Assembly: GCA_015207585.1 (NCBI GenBank)
Contig: JADEWQ010000048.1
Coordinates: forward strand, 1 to 40,710
From: Pleurocapsales cyanobacterium LEGE 06147
GTDB taxonomy: Bacteria; Cyanobacteriota; Cyanobacteriia; Cyanobacteriales; Xenococcaceae
Length of the DNA: 40,710 nucleotides
Direction: 5' to 3'
The notes under the pieces were generated by a model, which was not told the origin of the DNA, did not search any database, and saw nothing but the letters and a program-made list of their open reading frames with translations. Below, in pieces: positions 1 through 6,438 of this stretch. Numbering within the stretch: position 1 is the first letter of the stretch; each line of letters begins with the position of its first letter. A program made the position numbers and the translations under genes.

Positions 1-111
1 TGTGCCATGACGCAAGAGCGCGAGCGCACTTTAATCTGTTTCCTTTTTTAGTTTAAAATGCCCTTGATGCTTCTATTTCTATATACTTGACAATTTGTAC
101 ATTTTCTTAAC

Positions 112-669
112 TTGTCACCAATGGGTAAGACCCTTGAGCAATATTTGTCCAGTGTCCATGAGCAGCTTTCAGATAAGGGTTGCTACATTGTAAGCGATGA
201 ATTTCTAGCAGATTATGAGACGGAAGAAGAGCGTAAAATTCGCACTACAATCTGGCATGCTCACATAATCTCCCACGCACAGAAAAAAAATCATAGCTAT
301 TTAGCAATTGAAGAAGCCAAAATTCTTTTGGATGATCTTTATGAAGAGGATACAGAACATTTTATAAAGTCTCCTGCCCAAATTGAGCTGGTTCTAAAAA
401 GCGTTAAAGAGATTGATGACTTTGCGAAAGTCAAGAACATGAGCCTTGCAGAAATGCGAGCTAGACAGTTTCTTGATCGATTAAAGGAACTAAGCAATAA
501 AGAGGCTCAAGGAGATCCGACTCTGGATCTCTCACGAGGTGACTATAAAATTTGTGATCGAGTTTTTAGAAACGAAGTAGAGAATGCTGGGTTTTCAGTA
601 GAGAGCGTACAGTCGGTTGGACCAATTGAGTACATAGGTGCAATATCAATTTACGTTTTGCGTAAATAG
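112..669 (+). CDS. Hypothetical protein, 182-185 aa
   Basis: I do not recognise this protein. It is soluble, charged and mostly helical by composition, with no signal peptide or membrane segment. The middle (about residues 60-135) is rich in Glu, Lys and Leu. The C-terminal part (RGDYKICDRVFRNEVENAGF, then a hydrophobic strand) looks like a small globular alpha/beta fold. The frame opens with TTG at 112; the ATG at 121 (MGKTLEQYL) is the more likely start. A TTGACA at 87-92 could be a -35 box, but no clear -10 box follows. The stop at 667-669 lies directly against an insertion-sequence-like end, so the gene borders a rearrangement point. It faces the truncated DUF1622 gene. Confidence 0.55.
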   Translation: MSPMGKTLEQYLSSVHEQLSDKGCYIVSDEFLADYETEEERKIRTTIWHAHIISHAQKKNHSYLAIEEAKILLDDLYEEDTEHFIKSPAQIELVLKSVKEIDDFAKVKNMSLAEMRARQFLDRLKELSNKEAQGDPTLDLSRGDYKICDRVFRNEVENAGFSVESVQSVGPIEYIGAISIYVLRK

Positions 670-988
670 TGTCAGGACTTACGCAGTTATAGTTTAAAAC
701 TGTTCGTATGGCAATAATTACTGCCAATTTACCGAGATCGTTCCAGGTTGGTGCGATCGTTGTTCTTAAAATGCGACCTCCAACCAGAAAGCTCAGTCCC
801 AAGGAAAAAGAATAACCCAACTCTAATCGACTTGCCTGAAAAGCGAGCGCGCTCCGAGAATCAGAAAAAACGTATTTGCAGTAAATAATTAAAGCTTTAA
901 TTATTCCCGTGACAATGACAAATAGAGCTAATAATTGACATAAACTAACCACCCAACCATTGAGGGTTTTGACTAGAGTTATCAACAT
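566..988 (-). pseudogene. DUF1622 family membrane protein, 3' end replaced
   Basis: Residues 1-100 match the DUF1622 family of small membrane proteins: two hydrophobic helices (about 11-37 and 60-72), then the family signature ILRTTIAPTW followed by LGKLAVIIAIRTVLNY. In this family the protein ends shortly after the RTVLNY helix. Here about 40 unrelated residues follow, read through the insertion-sequence-like end at 670-688 and then antisense to the 3' end of the gene at 112-669. The true C-terminus was therefore lost by insertion or deletion. The start ATG at 988 is well placed. The function of the family is unknown; the truncated protein may still insert into the membrane. Confidence 0.6.
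670..688. repeat. Insertion-sequence-like terminal sequence
   Basis: The sequence TGTCAGGACTTACGCAGT lies exactly where the reading frame of the DUF1622 gene stops matching its family. From memory, this motif (TGCGTAAGTCCTGAC on the other strand) is common at the ends of cyanobacterial insertion sequences and their small derivatives. Only one end is present and no transposase is adjacent, so this would be a solo end or scar. The link to a particular IS family is not established here. Confidence 0.35.
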
Positions 989-1193
989 TATTGTTTCTTA
1001 CTCGATTAGTGCGCTCTGGCGATACCTAGTGACTGTGCTTTGGCAAAATCAAATCATGTTTACTCTTAAATTATCTAAGATTTAACTAACTTTATGATTA
1101 ATACATTAATCGGGAATGTATCTATTCTTTCAACGGTTTACAGTCGCTCTGAAGAACATGAGTTGAAATGTTTGCCAGTCGTGCATATATCTC
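989..1193. other. Intergenic, left flank of the transposon
   Basis: AT-rich spacer between the DUF1622 gene start and the left end of the Tn7-like element. It should carry the leftward promoter of the DUF1622 gene. I see no convincing gene or RNA in it. Confidence 0.4.
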
Positions 1194-1235
1194 TGTGACT
1201 TCCGGCATAAGTTTGCCGTTATGGCAAGGTTATAC
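1194..1235. repeat. Left end of the Tn7-like element with paired TnsB-like sites
   Basis: The terminal repeat at 1194-1218 starts TGTGACTTCC. Within and just after it, two copies of a 13-bp site lie head to head: CATAAGTTTGCCG (1206-1218) and GGCAAGGTTATAC (1223-1235). The same site recurs at the other end of the element. By analogy with Tn7 these are probable TnsB binding sites. Confidence 0.6.
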
Positions 1236-1318
1236 TGGAATCTTTGACTAATTTCAGAGAATAGTGAGAAAGTAGCTGATGAAGCATGGCTACCAGTTTG
1301 AAAGTAGAATGAGAACAT

Positions 1319-1342
1319 GGTTAGCGAACATCGTTACACAAC
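1319..1342 (+). repeat. 24-bp direct repeat, copy 1
   Basis: The core GTTAGCGAACA-NN-GTTACACAAC is repeated at 1756-1779 with 22 of 24 bases the same. This copy lies 27 bases before the ATG of the 130-aa gene, where an operator or promoter would be. Each half has the form GTTA-NNN-AAC. It could be an operator or a recombination or transposase site. Confidence 0.6.
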
Positions 1343-1368
1343 AAAACTGAATTCTCCCACTCTCGAAT

Positions 1369-1761
1369 ATGGCAACTGCCCGTCAACAACAAGATTTCGC
1401 CACTCGCCTCGATGAACTGCAAGATCTTGTAGCACAACTCCAACAAGAAATTGAAGACCTATGCGCTGAAGGAGAAGTCGCTCCAGCAGGCTGTTGGATT
1501 GTTCGTTACCAAGCCAAGGGAAGAAAAGGGGAGCGTTATTGGTATTACAAATGGATGTCTCATGACCCAATTTTCGTTACCAAAAACGGCAAGCCGACTC
1601 GCCACCAATATTTGGGGAAAGCCGGAAGTCAAGCCTATTTGAAGGCGGTTCAGGCTTTATCTCGTCGCAGTCAAATTGAAGGCATAGAGAGAACCTTGAA
1701 AACCCTTTTGATGGGTTTAGAAGATTTAGTCGAGGAAGCGGAAAGATTGAATAAAGGTTAG
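1369..1761 (+). CDS. Transposon-borne hypothetical protein, 130 aa
   Basis: I cannot assign a function. An N-terminal coiled coil (about residues 8-34, LDELQDLVAQLQQEIEDL) is followed by an aromatic, basic beta-rich centre with RYWYYKW and a GKPTRHQYLGKAGS stretch (about 55-88). A second helical region follows (IEGIERTLKTLLMGLEDLVEEAE). This layout resembles small DNA-associated proteins encoded next to transposases in cyanobacteria, but that is impression only. It faces tnsC, lies inside the inverted repeats, and is bracketed by a 24-bp direct repeat whose second copy overlaps its stop codon. It may be the accessory or target-choice factor of the element, since no TniQ-like gene is present. 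Confidence 0.6.
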   Translation: MATARQQQDFATRLDELQDLVAQLQQEIEDLCAEGEVAPAGCWIVRYQAKGRKGERYWYYKWMSHDPIFVTKNGKPTRHQYLGKAGSQAYLKAVQALSRRSQIEGIERTLKTLLMGLEDLVEEAERLNKG

Positions 1762-1779
1762 CGAACAAAGTTACACAAC
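1756..1779 (+). repeat. 24-bp direct repeat, copy 2
   Basis: Second copy of the repeat at 1319-1342, 437 bases downstream. It overlaps the stop codon of the 130-aa gene. The sequence TTTGCCAGTC follows at 1781-1790 and also occurs at 1171-1180, just outside the left end of the element. Confidence 0.6.
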
Positions 1780-1820
1780 CTTTGCCAGTCTCTAAGCTAT
1801 GATGAAATAGGTTTGGAGAA

Positions 1821-3296
1821 TCAAGACCCTACTGGGTCTCGCTTAGGCTGGCGTTGTCCTACCCGCCTGGGTCGCTTCTTGGTGAGTGGTGATTCTTCAG
1901 CGGTAGTTTTTACCTCCGGGTTAGTTCCCTCCATCGTAGAGGGGTCAGGAGTGACTTGAGTCTTTGAACGAGTCGGTCGCTTTTTCCGGGTTGGTTTCTC
2001 CACATCCGCTTCAACTGGGGCAGGGGTTTGAGCCTTTTGGCGAGATTTGTCTTTGGTGGAGGTCGGTTTTTCCTCTGTCTCAACTGGGGAAGCCTCGTTT
2101 TTAGAAGAACGCTTTCTCCTTTTCGTTTTTGACAAACCAGAACCATTGGTGGTTTCAGCATCAACAGTCGGGACGGAAACTTCGCCACTCTTCCCTGGGG
2201 TCGCTGGAATTGTTGATGCATCCATCCCAGAAGCCAGCAAATGCCACAGCGGTTCCCGGCGACTCTCAGCATAGCGGAGTTCCTGCTCCCCTTCTGTAGC
2301 ATCTAAGGCCATGCGCTCACATTGAGCCAGGGTCATAGCATGGTCTTGGAGATAGTCCAAAGTGAGAACCTTACTCCCATCATACAAAGCAGCAGCAACA
2401 GCGCGAACCAGCCAATCTTTCAGAACCCCCACACAGCCAATTGACCGTTCATAGAAATAGACCCAGTGCTGCATCAAAGTCTCTATCTCGACCGACAGGG
2501 GGACTTGCTTGAGTAAAGCCAATAACACCCCCTGGAAATCCTCTTGGTCGGATTCGTGCTGAAACTGATAGCGCCCAAAGTGAAGGTCGAGACCCCGCCG
2601 GGAGGCTTGACCACTAAGGTTACGAAAGCTGAGGAGTTCATAAGTGCCGATGAGGATATGAACCACCCCCGTCACATTGGTCATCGACTTAATCCAATCA
2701 AGCTGGTCTAAAAGCTTACCACCACTAGAGCCACTCCCTAACTTCATCAAATGCTGGGCTTCATCAAGAATAACCGCCTGTACTCCTCGTCGGCTCATCG
2801 CCTCTTCTAGAGCGTGGCGTAGTTCTGGGGAATCATTAAACTGGGCTGCCTTTGTCCGTCCCCGTCCTTTTTTCTCCCAAACCTGCTCGCTGTCAATATT
2901 CACCAGCATTCGCCGTTCATAAAACGGTTCTCCTAAGAGCTTAAGAGCGGTGCGGTAGTAGTCAGCACGATTAAAAGCACCGCCATCTGGAGGACGGGTT
3001 TCGAGCAGCAGCAGGGGTAAGGGGGAGAGATTGTCCTGAGAGGAAGTGACGGATGGTGGGGTTATGGGGGAGGACATCCGGTTAAGCCGTTGGGTAATTT
3101 GCCGCATCATGGTGGTCTTCCCCACTCCACTGGGTCCATAGACGAGGATATGGGTAAAGCCAGCGGGTTCACGAATTGCCCGCATGAGTTCTTTGTCCAC
3201 TTTGGCTAACTGAGGATGCCAAACCGCGTATTCCTTAAAGCTGTCCAGTTTCTTTTGGTTTCTCACCGATAGCTTCTCGATTCCACTATTATTCAT
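1821..3296 (-). CDS. tnsC: TnsC/TniB-like AAA+ transposition ATPase
   Basis: This is the AAA+ regulator of Tn7-like transposition, which bridges target DNA and the TnsAB transposase. Walker A is GPSGVGKTT (Lys60), Walker B is VILDEAQHL (about residues 173-181), and the AAA+ core spans about residues 20-330. Residues about 370-491 form a Lys/Arg/Pro/Thr-rich low-complexity tail with several basic clusters (KKRPTR, KKRPRR), probably for DNA contact; this makes the protein longer than many TniB-type ATPases. Its ATG overlaps the stop of tnsB as TGATG at 3294-3298, so the two are translationally coupled. No TniQ-type gene follows it; an unrelated gene faces its 3' end. Confidence 0.88.
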   Translation of the reverse strand: MNNSGIEKLSVRNQKKLDSFKEYAVWHPQLAKVDKELMRAIREPAGFTHILVYGPSGVGKTTMMRQITQRLNRMSSPITPPSVTSSQDNLSPLPLLLLETRPPDGGAFNRADYYRTALKLLGEPFYERRMLVNIDSEQVWEKKGRGRTKAAQFNDSPELRHALEEAMSRRGVQAVILDEAQHLMKLGSGSSGGKLLDQLDWIKSMTNVTGVVHILIGTYELLSFRNLSGQASRRGLDLHFGRYQFQHESDQEDFQGVLLALLKQVPLSVEIETLMQHWVYFYERSIGCVGVLKDWLVRAVAAALYDGSKVLTLDYLQDHAMTLAQCERMALDATEGEQELRYAESRREPLWHLLASGMDASTIPATPGKSGEVSVPTVDAETTNGSGLSKTKRRKRSSKNEASPVETEEKPTSTKDKSRQKAQTPAPVEADVEKPTRKKRPTRSKTQVTPDPSTMEGTNPEVKTTAEESPLTKKRPRRVGQRQPKRDPVGS

Positions 3297-4381
3297 CAGC
3301 GATACTCCCCAAACACTGGTAAACGAGACACATCCACTGAAGGAACTTCTACTTCTGTTTCTTTGACTCCCCCCATCGTTGCTGGATGAACTCTGACTTC
3401 CTCAGTTTCGGTGGGAACGATTTCCCTCACCCTGGCGACTTCAGGATTCGTCAGACTGTTCTGCACTTGTTTGCCCTCTAAATCCCGCAGTCTTTGCAGG
3501 AGCAGGTTTTCATGTTCCTGGACATTGGCGATAAAATCCGCTAGACGTTTAGCAGAAACCGAGGGAGAAGTGCGAGTCAGTTTGTCCTGCTGTCTAATTT
3601 CCTGGGACGCTAACAGTAACTCTTTCTCAGAACGCCCTTCAAAGATGCTGTAATACTGGGAGATACACTTCACCCAACGCCCCTGAACATAAGCGTAGGC
3701 AATGCCCAGGTCAAAGGGGTCGTAGCGGACAGGAACTTTAGTGCGTTCCACTTCCGGATTCCGAAAGGCATCACTCCAGTAGTAGAGGTAATTCATTTTA
3801 ATCCCTTTTCCTGGCTGAACCATTGCCTCTCCTTTTGGAGAACTGGGACGGGTCGCCATGAGAAACTCCTCATTGTAGGGGATGTGTCGATGGACTCGTG
3901 TCCCTGACTGGTTCATTCCTTGCAGATACGCCTGGCGAGGACTTGTGCCTAATGCTTCGTGTTCGTCTTGGTCATACACTTCATAAGCCCATTCTTTTAA
4001 GAAGCGGTATAAATCTCCTAGAGTCCATACTGCTTGTCGTTTTGGGTCAATGGCTTGGGTGAGTTGGCGCACCTGTTTAGCGGCTTGGGTATTACCCAGC
4101 AGGTTGAAGATTAGCTCGGTATTAGTTGTACCAAACAATCGCTCAATCACTGAGCCAAACCGAGGTTTACCCCCAGGACGAGTTTTTTTGACACAGCAGT
4201 ATCGCGCCAGGAGGGTATCAAAATAAACGCTGTGAAACTCCTTACCCCCATCCACCACCAAGGTTTGGGGGAAGCGACCAAAACGAGAGACGCAAATCCG
4301 CAATGCCATCATACAGGAGCGATAGCTGGGAGCATCAAAGGTGAGATAAACTGCGAGGATGCGTCGGGAATAAGCATCCAT
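3296..4381 (-). CDS. tnsB: TnsB-like transposase, C-terminal half (after in-frame TGA)
   Basis: This is the second half of an interrupted TnsA-TnsB fusion. It begins inside the RNase H-like integrase core: LGRPWLTLLMDAYSRRILAV is read in the same frame as the upstream half, starting right after the TGA at 4412-4414. It carries the second catalytic Asp (VVDGGKEF) and the catalytic Glu (FGSVIERLFG), with 35 residues between them as in DDE transposases. A C-terminal beta-barrel/Mu-C-like region and a tail for TnsC contact follow. The ATG at 4381 would give 361 aa without the first Asp, so this half alone cannot catalyse strand transfer. It overlaps tnsC by one base. Confidence 0.88.
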   Translation of the reverse strand: MDAYSRRILAVYLTFDAPSYRSCMMALRICVSRFGRFPQTLVVDGGKEFHSVYFDTLLARYCCVKKTRPGGKPRFGSVIERLFGTTNTELIFNLLGNTQAAKQVRQLTQAIDPKRQAVWTLGDLYRFLKEWAYEVYDQDEHEALGTSPRQAYLQGMNQSGTRVHRHIPYNEEFLMATRPSSPKGEAMVQPGKGIKMNYLYYWSDAFRNPEVERTKVPVRYDPFDLGIAYAYVQGRWVKCISQYYSIFEGRSEKELLLASQEIRQQDKLTRTSPSVSAKRLADFIANVQEHENLLLQRLRDLEGKQVQNSLTNPEVARVREIVPTETEEVRVHPATMGGVKETEVEVPSVDVSRLPVFGEYR

Positions 4382-4411
4382 CAGTAAGGTTAACCAGGGT
4401 CTGCCGAGTAA

Positions 4412-5647
4412 TCATCCGGTTGCTTGGGAGCGCAGTTCGATGTCAAGCTGAGTGTGGTCAAGATGAGCGATGGCGAGGGGACGGTCTCCGTGAACTGGGG
4501 TACTTTTAGCTAGTTCCCAAACCCAAGGCTGACGAGCATAAGCAGCTTTAGCTCCCTGACGTTTCTTAGTCTGGTCATAACTTCGACGCTTTCTCAGTCG
4601 CTCATAAAACGTGCTGCGACCAAGATTAGGGATTTCTTGTTGCTCGCAGGCTCGTTGGTAAGCGCGATACACTGAAATGGCTGGAGCTTGTCGAGGAGTT
4701 TCGTAATACTCAGTAATAAATGTATTGAGTAATTCCCTCGATGCACTGGGTGCTTTAGGGGTGCGGTTTCCCCGTTTGGCAGTACGAGGAAGTAGTCCAA
4801 CATAGCCACAACCGTACTGAGCTTCTGCCCAACGAAATTTCTTCGCCCAATCCCGCAGAGTCCGCTCTGGGACATCTTGATACATCTCCCTTTGGCGTTG
4901 TAAGTAAGCTTGCACCCAATGAAACCGCTGATTGGCTTTCACTAAGTCCGCTGGGCTAGCTGTCTCCATCAAACGACAAACTTCCTGGTTGAGTGGTAGC
5001 TCCCCCTCGGCTTTCGGAATGCTGATAATGCCCTCGGACAGTAAGCGTCGGAAAAACTCAGTCGGTAACTGTATGGGCTGTCCAGTTTCCGGTAAAACGG
5101 TGGTGGTCTCCTCAAAGCTCAAGTTTTGAATCAATATAGGATTCAATTGAGCATCGGTGCGAACCGAATACTTGAGACCCAGGGCTTTGGCATAAGCTTC
5201 TCCTGGTGGACAACGCCATTCCCCAGTGGACGAGCGTTGGTATCGAGAGGGATATTTCTCGGCTAACTGCTTCAACTCCTTTTCAGTTTTCCATTCCTCC
5301 CACCCAGCACTCTCACAGCGCAGCACGAAGAAGTCAGGGGTATGGTAGTGAGTGATTTTCCGCCCCGACTGATTTTGATAGGAAATTTTGAAAGGTGGTG
5401 GCTGATCGTAATACTCTAGAACTTGAGGGTCGTGTTCCATTTGGTAGATAGCTCCCAGTTCTACCGTATGGCTCTCAAACTGAATGGTCAGACCCATTTT
5501 GCGACTGGGATAAGCACCACTGACGTTCTGAGCACGTCCTTGGACGCGACGTGAAGGCGGCGAATCGCGAATCGTGGCAATCACATCGCGGCTAGTTGGG
5601 CTTAGCTGTAGTTTTAGACACCAAGACTGGAATTCTAGCAGATTCAC
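4412..5647 (-). CDS. tnsAB: TnsA-TnsB fusion, N-terminal half (ends at premature TGA)
   Basis: Residues 1-170 resemble the TnsA endonuclease that cuts the 5' ends of the element: Glu63 (VELGAIYQME), then TPDFFV (Asp105), then EEWK (Glu118, Lys120), in the PD-(D/E)XK pattern. Residues about 220-390 are the helical DNA-binding region of TnsB, and the end carries the first catalytic Asp (AHLDHTQLDI, Asp397). Translation then meets TGA (4412-4414). The next ten codons (LLGRPWLTLL) run straight into the rest of the integrase core, so a single base change would restore a fusion of about 783 residues. Fused TnsA-TnsB is known from some cyanobacterial Tn7-like elements. Confidence 0.85.
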   Translation of the reverse strand: MNLLEFQSWCLKLQLSPTSRDVIATIRDSPPSRRVQGRAQNVSGAYPSRKMGLTIQFESHTVELGAIYQMEHDPQVLEYYDQPPPFKISYQNQSGRKITHYHTPDFFVLRCESAGWEEWKTEKELKQLAEKYPSRYQRSSTGEWRCPPGEAYAKALGLKYSVRTDAQLNPILIQNLSFEETTTVLPETGQPIQLPTEFFRRLLSEGIISIPKAEGELPLNQEVCRLMETASPADLVKANQRFHWVQAYLQRQREMYQDVPERTLRDWAKKFRWAEAQYGCGYVGLLPRTAKRGNRTPKAPSASRELLNTFITEYYETPRQAPAISVYRAYQRACEQQEIPNLGRSTFYERLRKRRSYDQTKKRQGAKAAYARQPWVWELAKSTPVHGDRPLAIAHLDHTQLDIELRSQATG

Positions 5648-5738
5648 CTTAGTTCTCTCTTTGCCTAGCTCTTATTCTCTTTCATCTAAACTGGCTTTGC
5701 TTTGCTTAGTTATTTCTCCAAAAAAATGGGTTTCACAG

Positions 5739-5969
5739 CATAACCTTGCCGCTTTCCAGCATATCTGACCACCAAAGTTCTATTTTTTCGAGAATTATGG
5801 CTACTAATTTGGCTAAAAAACTTTCGGCATAATTATCCGGGAATTCGAGAACTTGCGGCAAGGTTATGACACAATTTGTCACAGACCCAAACTCTAGAAG
5901 CTTGATTTTATGTTCTCCTGCGGCAAGGTTATGCTAAAAAAAATCGGCAAAGTTATCTTGGAAGTCACA
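5739..5969. repeat. Right end of the Tn7-like element: TnsB-like site array
   Basis: Five copies of the 13-bp site seen at the left end lie upstream of tnsAB: CATAACCTTGCCG at 5739-5751 (inverted), a degenerate CGGCATAATTATC at 5825-5837, and CGGCAAGGTTATG at 5856-5868 and 5920-5932. A variant within the terminal repeat (CGGCAAAGTTATC, 5945-5957) is the fifth. The outer end reads GTCACA at 5964-5969; an internal GTCACA also follows the 5856 copy (5878-5883). The tnsAB promoter should also lie here, so TnsAB binding could repress its own gene. Confidence 0.65.
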
Positions 5970-6134
5970 ACTTATTATCATTACGAACTCTGGGAGAAGG
6001 GCGATCGGTTAGTTAAATCCTGTGAATATATTCCCAAAGGAATGCGATCGCAGATTCAGAAGATGAACGATGAAAAAGCCCTAGTTGAAGATATACTAAA
6101 GGTTTTGAGGAATAGGAGTAAGAGGAAAAAATGA
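5931..6134 (+). CDS. Small hypothetical protein spanning the transposon end
   Basis: A 67-aa frame from ATG 5931; the frame is open from 5910. The first 13 residues (MLKKIGKVILEVT) are encoded by the last TnsB-like site and the terminal repeat of the Tn7-like element. The rest (YYHYELWEKGDRLVKSCEYIPKG, then a basic helix ending RNRSKRKK) lies outside it. The outer part reads like a genuine conserved small protein. The element therefore probably inserted at or near the 5' end of an existing gene and now supplies its start. Function unknown. Its stop overlaps the ATG of a 14-codon stub at 6131. Confidence 0.5.
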   Translation: MLKKIGKVILEVTTYYHYELWEKGDRLVKSCEYIPKGMRSQIQKMNDEKALVEDILKVLRNRSKRKK

Positions 6135-6175
6135 GCATCCAGTTGGTTGAAGAATACGATGGCAAAATAATCTAG
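6131..6175 (+). pseudogene. 14-codon stub, possibly the start of a STAS/SpoIIAA-like gene
   Basis: ATG at 6131 overlaps the preceding stop as ATGA. The peptide MSIQLVEEYDGKII then stops at TAG. It resembles the first strand and turn of SpoIIAA-like STAS proteins, which typically begin with a similar EE-x-DGK sequence. No continuation is visible downstream in any frame, so this is best seen as a truncated gene. Confidence 0.3.
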
Positions 6176-6438
6176 CTGACTAGAATACTAGCTACCATTA
6201 ACTTCACCCCGTAAAATATTAATCTATTCAGCATCACTGTTTTTATCTATACAAACAATAAGGTTTTTGCTCATAAGTAAAACTGTCCAAAAAATATTAA
6301 TTTATATAAAAAGCAATGAATTATTTTTAGAATTTTTCTAGGCTTAATTTATTAAGATAATTAATTTTTATTTTCTGTCAAAAAAATTGGTAGTTAATAA
6401 TATTACCAATTTAGAATCTTTTGTGAGGCTCGAAGTTT
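6176..6438. other. AT-rich intergenic region
   Basis: Very AT-rich spacer before the PatA-like gene. It presumably holds that gene's promoter. I see no coding sequence or strong hairpin. Confidence 0.4.

Larger units (their letters stand above)
1194..5969. mobile_element. Minimal Tn7-like transposon (TnsAB, TnsC, one accessory gene)
   Basis: The 4.78-kb element is bounded by imperfect 25-bp inverted repeats, 1194-1218 and 5945-5969. Both read inward from TGTGACTTCC and end in TTTGCCG, with 21 of 25 positions the same. Inside are a TnsA-TnsB fusion (3296-5647, interrupted by TGA), TnsC (1821-3296) and a 130-aa gene. Ends beginning TGT and ending ACA, with repeated internal sites, are the Tn7 pattern. 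No tniQ/tnsD-type targeting gene, Cas gene or CRISPR array is present. The flanking 5-mers (ATCTC and ACTTA) do not match, so no target-site duplication is visible; the exact ends could be off, or the flanks may have recombined. Confidence 0.7.

Noticed and set aside
87-115. TGTACA and GTCAC motifs resembling the ends of type V-K CRISPR-associated transposons
   Set aside because: Only one short occurrence, no repeated TnsB sites, no tnsB, tnsC, tniQ or cas12k next to it; a chance match or promoter is simpler.
4412-4414. TGA as a selenocysteine codon
   Set aside because: Transposases of this family have no selenocysteine at this place, and no SECIS-like hairpin or selenium genes are seen.
5878-5883. 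Inner GTCACA as the true right end of the Tn7-like element
   Set aside because: The spacing and sequence next to the outer GTCACA (5964-5969) match the left end over 25 bp at 21 positions; the inner one matches only in parts.
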